Positions 48,173 through 59,900 of a stretch of 64,000 nt of DNA are shown one piece after another (position 1 is the stretch's first letter; each line of letters begins with the position of its first letter). The notes under the pieces are model-generated. The model did not search any database, was not told the DNA's origin, and saw only the letters and a program-made list of their open reading frames with translations. Origin of the DNA: Sialis fuliginosa (lineage: Eukaryota > Arthropoda > Insecta > Megaloptera > Sialidae); assembly GCA_961205875.1 (NCBI GenBank), contig OY540811.1, positions 33,697,340 to 33,761,339 of the forward strand, read 5' to 3'. The translations under genes and the position numbers were made by a program.

Positions 48173-48758
48173 TATGGGCAAATCCACAGAACGTGGCCGC
48201 ATTAGCTTTAAATTAAAATACTCAAATGCTTCTTCAAAATGGAGCATTGAACGCACACTCTTCTATGTCGTCTCAAAATCTTCGTAACAAAGAGAAGAAT
48301 AATTGGTCTCAATTTCAGGAGTGTGCTTCGGATGTTCCAAAAGTTACAGCAAATAAACCAAATAAAAAACGCTGAAATTGCCGTTCGCTGGATAAAACAA
48401 TCACGCATATGAAATGTAAGAGGTGTGCGCCTTTGAAACTCCGGGAAAAGGTTCATTGTACCAAAAAACATGTCCAGTAAAAATTTCAGATTCATTGGTT
48501 TGAATCTGAGAAAATTGCGGTGGTATGAATTTTTCTTTTTTTAAAAGTTCCATTCTGAAAACGTGAAAATAACCGATTTTTTAATGCAAATTGTGCTGCA
48601 GTTTTTATATGAATCAAGCAATCGACTTGTAACTCCATATTTACATCCACAATAAAGTATACTTTGAGTTCGTGTACTTATGGGTGGGTAATATACATTC
48701 CCACACGCGCACTATTGCCGTTCCCCCAAAGCGGCCACGTTCTGTGGATTTGCCCATA
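48173..48758. mobile_element. TIR element of about 586 bp with TA ends
   Basis: TATGGGCAAATCCACAGAAC then GTGGCCGC at the left is mirrored at 48731-48758. Flanking TA at 48171-48172 and 48759-48760 suggests a Tc1/mariner-type target. A 95-codon minus frame (48208-48495) fills half of it but matches nothing I know. Confidence 0.75.
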
Positions 48759-48760
48759 TA

Positions 48761-49570
48761 TGTATAATATTTCTTAAGGGGGAAAGCCTCTGTGATGGGT
48801 CAAAAAATTGCCAATGTTTGGGAATTTTTTTCCCCAGGTATAATTAATTATTTTAGGATTGGGACATTTTATTAATCAACTTATCCAATACCAATTTTTA
48901 TTGAAAAATATTAAAAATTTACAAAGTTATGAGTTTTCTGATGGTCATATACATACTTTAAAAAAATGCATAATAAAAAAAAAATTCCATCACAGTGGGT
49001 TTCTCCATTAACTGATAAAACCAATTGTATCTGGAAAAAAAATATACAATTTTAAGATTTTGTGGAATATGAAAAAAAGATCTCACAACTTCACTTTGTT
49101 GAAACACCCAATAAAAATATGAAGATGTACCAAAATTAATGTTTTAAAAAACTTTTAGTATAATTAATGGCAATTTTTTAAAGTCATCTCAAGTAGTTAT
49201 AGATAGCGTTAATTTCAGTACAGCTTTTCTGTACAAATATTGTTGGAATAAATGCAAATCCACGGATAATTAATTATTGTGATAATCATTAAACATCATT
49301 TCAAATCATATTATCTTTATACTTATAAAACAATAGGTAGGTAATATTAAATAAATAAAAAATATAACCTTGCAACAAAAATAGTGGCTCTAAAATATAG
49401 TTTGAATCAGTGATTCTCAAACATTGGACCACAAACCAATACTGATTTTGTAAATCATAATATTTCTATATAATCATAATGTTTCTAAACATTATAATTT
49501 CATAAAGAATGCACTAAAAATATATATTGAGTTAAGAAACACTGGTTTAAAAAATACCAACAATATAAAT
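48761..49570. other. No gene seen
   Basis: AT-rich spacer. Confidence 0.6.
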
Positions 49571-50452
49571 ATTGTGGCGAAACTTCAGTATCCGATGTAC
49601 ACACAGATTTCATATTTTTATTTGTTGGCAATACTTTATTTGGGTGATGCGCGCGCATATGAGCTGTATCAGTGACTGAATGGTGCTCAAACGGTGGAAT
49701 ATATGCGACCGCCAATACATTGTAATATAATATTGTATTATATTAATAAACTTACTTATTATGTTTATCAACATATAACTAATTATTATACTATATTATA
49801 TTTTATTGTAATATGTAAATAGCAAAAATTATACTAAAAATAATAATCAGTTATATTATATTGATAAACATAATGAGTTTATTAATATAATATTATACAG
49901 TGTATTCCAAGTTGATTAAGACATAGGAAATTTAACATGGGGACAATTAGAAATGTTGTAGTAACCTTTGGTCATATTTAACGATGTGTCATTGGTGCAT
50001 TTTGAAATACCGCCTCGAAACTAACTAATAAATTTTAAATTAATCAATAGTATTTTGTTTTCAACAATAAAATACATTAAAGAAATTAAAGTAAACATCC
50101 TAGATAACATAATAATAATTTTTTTGGCAGATATAAATTTGAAAACAAAATACTAATTACTATTTTATTAAATTTTGTGGCGGCATTTCAAAATGTACCA
50201 ATGACACATCGTTAAATATGACCAAAGGTTACTACAACATTTCTAATTGCCACCATGTTAAATTTCCTATGTCTTAATCAACTTGGAATACACTGTATAA
50301 CAATGTATTGGCGGTCGCATATATTCCACCGTTTGAGCACCATTCGGTCACTGATACAACTCATATGCGCGCGCATCACTCAAATAAAGTATTGCCAACA
50401 AACAAAAATATGAAATCTGTGTGTACGTCGGATACTGAAGTTTCGCCAATAT
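49571..50452. repeat. Outer foldback with a mirrored 50-codon open frame
   Basis: Arms 49571-49728 and 50295-50452 (sum 100023). Each arm is comparatively G+C-rich and encodes nearly the same peptide, MAVAYIPPFEHHSVTDT then HMRAHH and NKVLPTNKN (minus strand on the left, plus strand on the right), differing at only two residues. Whether it is a captured coding fragment is unknown. Between the arms lie an AT-rich hairpin (about 49730-49894) and a second foldback. Confidence 0.8.
49896..50297. repeat. Inner foldback element (402 bp)
   Basis: TACAGTGTATTCCAAGTTGA at the left end is mirrored at 50278-50297 (sum 100193). The arms are about 120 bp, with the shared phrase ATGTGTCATTGGT. It sits inside the outer foldback, beside its right arm. 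Confidence 0.85.
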
Positions 50453-50604
50453 TGTATATTTTAAATAATAATAACGAACATTTTTTAAAAACTATGTTTT
50501 AAAGCCATAGATAACTATCATTTTAAAAACCAACCATAAACATTTCGAAAAGTATATAAAAAATGGATTTGAATTTACACCACAGATTTACAAAATACAA
50601 CAGC

Positions 50605-53237
50605 TCAATAAAGCTGAATAAAATAAGTCGTAGCTGCATCTCTCCATGCTGGATCATCCGACACTGTCGCACGACACAACGGGCAAGTAGGTTCCCGATC
50701 AAGCCAAGCACAAGCGCACGTCTCGCAAAATATATGATGGCACGGTTGTAACGCTACAGCTAGCGTGAATGCATCGTGACATATCGGACACTGCTCGCCG
50801 GCGGTTTGCAGCTGTTCTTTAGTGGCGGCTGTACCAATAGACACACTCTGTATTAGCTTCATGAACGCAGTGCGGACTAGTTTCAAACGGGATGCCAGGT
50901 CTGCACCCTTGGCTACCATGTAGGCTGCGGACAGAAGGACCCCCATTACACGCTCGGCGCCTTGATACGAGTCGAGAAGAAACCACAGCCAGGGTTGTAT
51001 TGGAATCAGGCTACGGTAGAGTTGTGATATTGATTCGGTTAACAGATACACTTTACCCTGAAATTGAAATATTTTCATATTGTAAATATTTATCACCAGT
51101 TTCAATGACAAGCAGTTATCTAACATGTTATTTCTGAATAAAGCAAATGCTATCTCTTACTTACAAAAATTAATTTAATTTTACGTTTGATTGGTCAAAC
51201 CTGCAGTTTATCAGAAACTGTTTGATAACTATTGTTATTGAAACCAATTAATAATTTTTATATTTTTGAGTTTGAAATTTTTAACTAGCAATATTTGAAT
51301 TTATTCATTTTGGGCTCGGGATGAATAATTTATTAACACCATCCAATTTATTTTTAAAAATACATATTTTTCTGTCATTAAAAAATCACAGGGGTGACAC
51401 CCGCCCGACTAATGTCAGAGGAGATGACATTCTCGATTTCCACCCCGGGTGTCACTCCCCTTAGCGATGCCGCTGGCTAAAATGTTCTCGGCCTCAGATA
51501 CCTATTTGTGCTATAGGTCACTAGTTTAAGTAACTTTTTTTATACCTTAATACAATATTACATCTATCCCAATTTTTTTTATAGTGTTATGGTATAGTTA
51601 TTTAAAATATATATACATATATTAAGGTAAATGTACATAATCACGGCTTAGTACATAACTACGGTTTATTTTATTAAAAATTAATAAATAAGATAACTTT
51701 ACGAGATTTCATAGAAGATACTTATTAATTGAATTGATTCTATGTTTGGTTATTTTTCGAAATCTGAAGTAACGACAATGAAATCTCTTAAAGTTATCTT
51801 ATTTATTAATTTTTAATAAAATAGACTGTAATTATGTACATTTACATTATATATAAAATATATTTAAAAAAAAACATTCTTATTCAGCTATGGTCTTTGT
51901 TGTTTCCGAGAAATTATCTAAGGCGTTAAGAGTAGAGAAATACCAACCTAACAAAATAATTCGGCACCACATTTTAAAAAGTGCTGTGGCAACTATTTTG
52001 CCAGTGTCTGCAAAAGGGTTAACTCTAATACTCTTGAATCACATCACATCCCTATTCTGGACACTCAAATGAAATTGTAAAAATATGTATATAGGTACTT
52101 GTAAAAAGTTGTGCATCTAGTGACCCAGCAATTACAATAACAGGAAGTACCTGAGACCAAGAATTTTTCAGCCTCCCCTAATATATCATAAAAGAACACT
52201 AATAATCTAGTTAATGAATTCCTACTCACCCTTTTCTGATAAGGTATGATGCTTACAGGAAACAATGTAATCAATATTTTAATCGCAATAGTTATTAGTT
52301 TGACAATATAATCACAAATGGCAACCATCCATAAGAAAGACCACACTTTCACTGGTACAATATATGGTGGCATAAAAACTAAAGCTGGATAGAATTTGTC
52401 ATCTTCAAATATATAACTAATCACTGCGATGCATCCAACAATATACAACAAAACAAATAGTAGAGATACAATGCTACGTCTTGCTTGTTTTCCGACTTCT
52501 CTTCTTAAAACGGAATCAGAATGTGTGAAAGTTACAAATAGAACCATAAGGTTAAGAATACCTTCACGATGATCGTACACAGCCTTGGCAATGAGTATCA
52601 AAAAGAATGGAATGTATTTTTGTAAAGTTTCTATAAATGCTCTTGCTTCAGGTACTTGTCGCCACGCTTCGGCAGCTGCATTATCTTCAGCATTGTTGTT
52701 GTTATTTGTTACTGGAGGTGTGAAGTAACTTTCAGGTATTGAATGACGGGATGTATTCGAAAAAGCACCGGCAGCATCCGGGCTGTGAGGTTCAATGATT
52801 TCAATATTTATCGTGTGATCATTGTTTTGATTGTTTGTACCCGATATAGACGGTACAGCCACTACTGTATTTTCTTGCTCGGGTATTGAATTCTGAGACG
52901 CTTGTGAACTTTGACGATTTAATAAATTTGTACGAGCCTGTTCGACGTACGGTCTTATTTCTTCTATCACTTGGTGTATGTTTTCACGAATCAATCTAGA
53001 ACCTTCTACTGTTCTTCTTTGAAAACTAACCGGACCAATTCTTATAGTGTTGTTAATAGGGTTAATAACACTTTGTTGGGGTGTAGACGAATGATGCATC
53101 ATGATGCCACTTTCATACTGTTGACCAAATGGAGGATTTTCCGGGTTTTGTGATGGTGTTGTTGGTGCTGATTGAGAATTTGATGAACTTTGAATCGGCT
53201 GCGACATTTTTGCGGATTTAAAAACACGACGAAGCAT
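50605..53237 (-). CDS. RNFT: RING finger and transmembrane protein (RNFT1/RNFT2 family)
   Basis: Two exons: 52230-53237 (336 codons) and 50605-51057 (150 codons and stop), joined in phase 0 across AGG|GTGAGT...TTTCAG. The product is 486 residues, close to vertebrate RNFT1/2 (about 440). Residues 1-190 are Ser/Asn/Gln-rich and probably disordered. Hydrophobic segments lie near 208-226 (IPFFLILIAKAVYDHREGI), 250-275, 285-330 and 360-385. The C-terminal C3HC4 RING has Cys426, Cys429, Cys442, His444, Cys447, Cys450, Cys461 and Cys464, all present. Family members are ER-membrane ubiquitin ligases; RNFT1 acts in ER-associated degradation. The first ATG (53237) has a poor context; the ATG at 53207 (MSQPIQSS) has A at -3 and may be the real start. 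Confidence 0.93.
51389..51463. repeat. Small hairpin element in the RNFT intron
   Basis: AGGGGTGACACCCG and CGGGTGTCACTCCCCT are inverted around a G+C-richer 40-bp loop. Confidence 0.65.
51627..51845. repeat. Foldback of about 220 bp in the RNFT intron
   Basis: GTAAATGTACATAA mirrors TTATGTACATTTAC, and the inner arms share TTAATAAATAAGATAACTTT (sum 103472). The rest of the intron (51058-52229) is AT-rich with no exon seen. Confidence 0.75.
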
Positions 53238-53984
53238 ACGATATTGAATCTATAAAATCATATAACAACTTAAAAGTTATAAAATAAACTAAGAGATCTT
53301 ATGTATAAAAACATAACAATTTGATTAATTTTCTAATAATAACAATGTATTACCACTCATTACACAAATTGATGTAAACACAAGAACATACGACAAAAAT
53401 GTCAGATTTTTTACTTCTTACCAACATCACAGAACAAAAACTCTCAATATAACTAACATGTAGAGCAAATTAAAAAAAAATACATTTGAATTTTCAAAAA
53501 TTATAATTCATTTTAATCATTTTACCCTTATCTATTAATTAATTACCTAGGTATTTTTTCAATTACACAACCACCTAGCGACCGTGATGGTGACTACAAC
53601 ATTATTAACCCCTTAGAAGTACCGAAGTACTTTTAATTAAATAAGGGAAATTAATTAACTTGAGCTTTTTAAATATAAAAATAATCACATATCACCTACC
53701 ACAATCATTTATTGTGAGCGCATATGTGCTATTTTGACTTACCTCCAGCTAACAACACATTTACCCTGCAACACATTGAACGTGTGCAATTAGAATTTAT
53801 ACCTATTGAGATACAATGAAATGACCACACCTACGTGATTAAGGGTTAAAATCAGCTCTTACACAATAAATATATTGGTTTTATTATATTTTAATTAAAT
53901 ATATTTATTCCTATTTATAACTTAACATAATATATCTATAAAAATAAATATTACACATTCTTAATTAATTAATATAAATATATT
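53238..53984. promoter_or_regulatory. Upstream region of RNFT / downstream of the centrobin-like gene
   Basis: Both neighbours are on the minus strand, so this 747 bp must hold the 3' end of the centrobin-like transcript and the RNFT promoter and 5' leader. An AATAAA for the former is readable on the minus strand near 53907. No TATA box is assignable. Confidence 0.45.
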
Positions 53985-56900
53985 TTATTTCCATGGTCTC
54001 TTTAAAATTTTATTATGACGCATTACAACTTTTTCAGCAGTATGGTGAGTAGGGACTTCACTTCTGGTATCCTAAAAAAAATTAAATTATATAGTATATA
54101 AAAATAATTAAAAGCAAAAAATAAATACCGTTTGTTGCCATGTCGGTGTTTCTGAAGAATTTAGGGAAACATCTTTTTGTTTTTGACCAACTGGACATCC
54201 TGGAGATTTATCAAGTAACTAAAACATACGCTTGATATTAAATATAATTTAAAAATATAAAACAAACTGTTACGTTATTATTCAAGCTGTTCAAAAGTTA
54301 AAACAACTAACTTAACATTCTGTTCATTTTTTAATTGCTTTTGATGTGAATAACATTAAGTGTTTCACGCCAGCCAGATATTGGGGGTGGGGGGATATCA
54401 GAAACTTGATGTAACGTTTTCAAGATGATCTAAAACCATTGAATAACTCAGAAGTTAAAAGTACGACTGGGATAATTTTGGTATATTCTAACCGGCGTAT
54501 AGTTGGAAATGTGGTACAGGCGAAAGGGAGCTAAACGCGCAGCGATCATTTTGCACGCTAGCATAAATTTACATCAGTATAGTTTGACACTCAGAGCAGC
54601 TATCACGCTGGTTTTGGTTAGGTTAGGTTATTTGTTTGTGGAGTTATTTTGGCTTTTGAACAGATCGTATGATTGTATTTATACCATTTTTATAAACTTC
54701 TGAAGTTCGCATTCCTTTGCATTTGGATTATTTTTATTACTACGACTAGAAACTGGAGTGTTATCATTATTCTTCCTTTGACCATCTGTCAATCGATAAG
54801 TCAGTTGTCCTTCATTACCAAACGGTATATCTTCAGATGTTTCACTGACAGATGAAGGTCTTTGAAACTGAATCTTTTCTTTGGTAGAAAATTTCATACG
54901 ATCTGATGTTGGCTTCTAAAAAATAAAATAAAATAAATTGTACAGTAAAATATTAATACTATATATTAATGTAATTTCTTTTTATATATTAACGTAATGT
55001 TTATAATTAACGTTATACTTATTTTAAAATATTGTTAAAAAATAATTTTTAAACATTTTATACTTTTCAAAATTGTTAGTTATTTTATTTAAGTTTTTAC
55101 TAAATTAATTAATGTTTATATATTTGAATGTGTCTTTTAGATAGATACTGAAGAAGTCTTAATAAGACGAAACGTCTATAAATAATAAAAAAATGTTATA
55201 TCTTATATAACTAGTTTTTATTCAACCAATGACCTCGAAAACAATAATAAAATTTTAAAATATTAAATTGTCTGAAACTTTTAGGCTTCTGCAGTGATCT
55301 GTAGATGATTCTTGGCTGTACTCACTTCAGTTTGAGGATGATCTTTAGATTGCATGTTAGATTCTTCTAAATCGAAATTTTCATCTTTCAAATTTAACAA
55401 AAGTAGTCGGTGAATATCCGCTGATGAATCAGGTTTGTGAATTTCAGTTTCGCTTCCTATAAAAGATAATAAAATAAAATAGATATTTTTTGTCAATATT
55501 TTATAACTAAAAATAAATTAAACACCAAATAAATTACCTGACATTGGACTTTGACCGTTACTTGTGAGAATGCGCAATGCCTCACGCCACTGCGACTCCA
55601 TCAGTGCATGCAGCTGCTTAGCTAAATGCGCTCGCTTTGAATTTTGTGTACTGAGTTTCTCTCGGAGGACTTCTATATCTCGTTCAGACCGTGCCAATCT
55701 CAAACCGCACAAACGAATTTCTTCTGAGTGCCTCTCTTCTAGCAATCGTATTTCAAGTTGATGCCTATAAATAATGTTTATTTTATTTGTATTATAAAAA
55801 CACAGTCGATAAAATATGATCCACATTTCAAATTTTAAAATAAAATACCAGGGGTACAAGTAAGTTTTAAAGGATTTTTGTGAAAATTGGGGCTCTATTG
55901 TGAAAAATTGGTAAAATTTATTATATTCAAAGTATTGTCCATCACTAGTCACTACTTTTTCCCATCTTTCTGGCAGCATACGAATTCTGCGTCAAAAAAA
56001 CAACTCGTCTTTTGAGGCCATCCACGAATCAATTCATTTTTTGGCATCTTCATCAATCGAAACAAGTGGTAATTGGAAGGAGCAATGTCTAGTGAATACA
56101 ACGTGTGAGGTAGGACATGCCATTTTATCGTTTCCAAGTATGTTTTCACTGGCCTTACAACACGTCTCAGTTTCAGTTCGTTTGGCACCCAATTTCCTTA
56201 TTTTCGAATCATTCCCATGTTCTTCTTGCATTTGACACGAGTCTTGATCCAATAACACCTTCAATTCTGAATCTTTAAACATTTCTGGCCTTCCTTCATG
56301 TTCCTTATCCTCCATGTCAAAATCACCACTTTTGAACTATCTAAATCAGTATTCACAAGTTGAAATTGATAGAACATTGTCTCCATAAGCTTCACACAGC
56401 AATCAAAGACATTCAGCTGCTTTTTTCTTCAAATGAAAACAAAAAAGTAAAGCTTCCTGCATATTGCGTTCGTTGGCACAAAAGTTGACATATTTGGAGC
56501 TCAAAAAACTATGTTGTTTACACTTCAGCAAAATGACACATACTGAAAACTAAAGCCTGATAACGATACTTTAACATGAATGTGGTTACAATATGGTTCG
56601 ATGAGATTTAATAGTAGTGAATCCTTTAAAACTTACTTGTACCCCTGATAATATATTAATTATATTTACTTTTCTATTGTTTCTTGCATGCAGAGTGCAG
56701 CTGTTTTTGCCACCCGCAATTGAGCAGCTTCGATTTCCATATTCATCGCTTTCTCGGCTGATTCTAATTGATCTTGGAACTGTTTCAGTTTCTCTTTAAC
56801 TACAGTTTCTACTTGTTTTTGGTAGAACTCTTGCAATTCACTTTTATTTTTTTCTACTTCATTAGATAATTTTTGCATGTCTGCCTGTAGCTTTTTCTAT

Positions 56901-59900
56901 AAAACAATTATAAATAACTTACACTGTGACAATTATATTCTGATACAACTCTTTATCGATGATGTACCGTTATTTTTTTTTCTTTACCAAAAAACAATTG
57001 AAAGTACTGTTATGTTATCTAGTATATCATGTAAAACAATTATGCAATTTAAATTAGTCTTAATAAAAATTTCGAGCATGAAAGTATATCGAGAAATAAT
57101 AATAAAAAAATGGCTTGGCACGCTGGTGATGAACTTATATTTTCTGATGAGAAGTTATTTGTTCTGGAGCAATCCCACAACTCCCAGAATGACAGATTTT
57201 AGTTTGCTAGGATTGACAACATTCCAGAACACAAAAGACATGTTCCAAGATTTCAGAATGGTTCTGGGTGCCATCAGTCCAAGAGGCAAATTACCTTTAA
57301 TTTTGTGTAAAATCAATGTAAAATACTATTTGGAGAAAGTATTAAAGAAAAATGTCATGCCAAATGCCGAAAATTGATTTGGAGATGATTATTATTGCTT
57401 TCAACAAGATGGAGCCCCCTCCCACACAGCAAACATTACTTAAGCATGGTGTCTGGAAAATTTTGTTGATTTTTTGTCAAAGAATGAATGGCCGCCAAGC
57501 TCTCCCGATTGCAATCCTTTCAATTATTTTGTATTATATATGTTGTCTAAGCTCTCGGATTACAAATTATCAAATTTGCAGCAATTTTAGAATGTTATTC
57601 TCAAAATTTGGGACAAAATGCCAATGGAAACAGTGCGTGCCGCTTGCAATAACTTTGAAAGAAGATTGAAGCTAGTTATCAAAGTTAAAGGAGAAGTTAT
57701 TCCCAAACACTTATTATAAATTTTAAATACACATGTCTACTTTAAGAATTGAATAAAAACTTAATTGAAACTTTATTATAAATTTAATATTTTAATGTTT
57801 TCATTTGTATCAGAATATAATTGTCACGGTGTAAATGAAAATTTAATTTCAACATAAAAAATATTAAAACAATATAACATACCTCAGTATTTCTGGATTC
57901 ATCCAAAGATTTCTGTAAGCTCTTAATTTGCAAATCCAATTTAGAAGATTTAGATCTTTCATCGGCCAATTTCTTTTGGAGTGAACATTTTTCATCAGAC
58001 ATTTTTTTAATTTCAAATTGAGCAGTATTAAGCGATTTCTTATCAGCATCGGCTACATTTTGAATTTCCGATAAAATGTGTTTTTTCTAAAATTAAACTT
58101 ATTTATTAGGTAGGTATTACATTAAAATAAATAAATAACATGCCTTTTCCAACTCCGATTCAAGAATTCTAATATTTTCTGACATATTTCTTTTATCTTC
58201 TTTAAATGTTTCTAATTCTGTTTTTAAATGCAGCAATTGATTTTGGTATTCAACAGCATGTACTTGACTGCTCCTAGTTACTTCAAGCACCTTTGATAAC
58301 TCATTTTCATAATATTGAATTTTCTATATTAAAAAAAAAATTTTATAATATTTTTTGTTATGGATACTAACATATTTGATATTTAAAAAATTATAGTTTA
58401 TTGTTATTAATCAAGGTTACAGGGGTCGAAACAAGTTCAGTGTTCAAAAATACTGATTTTACTGACACAGAATTCTAAAAATACTGACTTTTACTGACTA
58501 TCTGAACCAAGTTAAAAAATGTAGGTGTTATGTATTAATTAAAAAAATATATATTGGCCTCCACCATACTCATAGCCAACCCTTACCATATTTTTAGGTA
58601 TTATGTTCATAACAAAAGTTACAAACAGTTAATTTTTGTTAATTTTTCTTACCGAACTTGGTATAACCAGTGCTAGAGTAAGATCATGTTGTTTATATGT
58701 TCACGTATACATACGTTACAATTATGTCATAAAATATCTTCTAAAAGTTGGTAATAAACAATACAAATAAGTAAACAAAATAGAACATTATTTATAATTT
58801 GAATATATTTTTCACAGTAATTGTGTCCTTTTGAAGTCAAATAGTGAGTTTTTCTTTACGATAAATAGGGCTCCGATGTGAAAACTTTGAGTGCCAAACC
58901 CAAAAAACTGACAAAACTGACCATTTTACCAAAAACAGACTTTAACTGACCGGGTTACAAAAAACTGACTTTTACTGATTTTACTGACCAATTTTGACCC
59001 CTGAGGTTATTAAACAATTCAGGTTGTCTCATAACTAAGCATTTGGATTAGGGAAATGAGCAGGAGGGGAGTACGTGTAACGTCAATAGCCGTCATATAT
59101 CAAATTGAAAATTTGAATTAATAGATAAAATATTGGTATGGAGGAGAACCATATATGACTTCCATGTTTTCATTTCTTTCCAAGGCAATATGAATTAGTG
59201 ACGTATTAATTAGTATTAAAAATTCAAATTTTGAGGGTAGTTTTCACCCCATCAATTGAACTGCAAATGTACCAAGTCTTATCCAAGTTAGTAAGATAAT
59301 ACTCGCAATGTTCACTTTTTAGACGATAATAGTTACAAAATTTCGAATATTTCCAAAATCCCTAATCTGATTAGCACCAAAATCAATAGGTCTGGAGTAC
59401 TCACTAATAGAAACATTGTCAGCAAAAATAATTCAAATCGGTGCATTTTTACAGTAGTTATCGTGAACGAAATAAAATTTTACATTCAGACATACACACA
59501 GCCGCCATGTAGAAATTAACTTTTCTTTATGTTTTAAAGGCAGTACAATCAGACTCTGCTCTTATCTCGGACATGATTTTTCAATGGTGTTACAATACTT
59601 CCATTTCCTTCAGAGCAAGGAAGTAAAATTAGTAGTTTCCATGGATTTTGACGGCTGACTACGCCACTAACCGTCAACCAATAGCATAAAACTACCCTAT
59701 AAGACAACCTGTATAGTTAAATAACCTTGGTTAATAATACCTTATTCATTTCCATAATATCATTTTTTGTTTCTTGTTTAGAGAGAAGCAATTCTTGATA
59801 TAATTTTTTATTTTCATTTTGGACTTGATCAAGTTTATTTTTTGTTGAAACATATGTATCACGTAACTTTTCAATCATCCTGTCTTTAGTAGAGTCTACT

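Noticed and set aside
50892-51137. 81-codon plus-strand frame
   Set aside because: Antisense of the RNFT RING exon.
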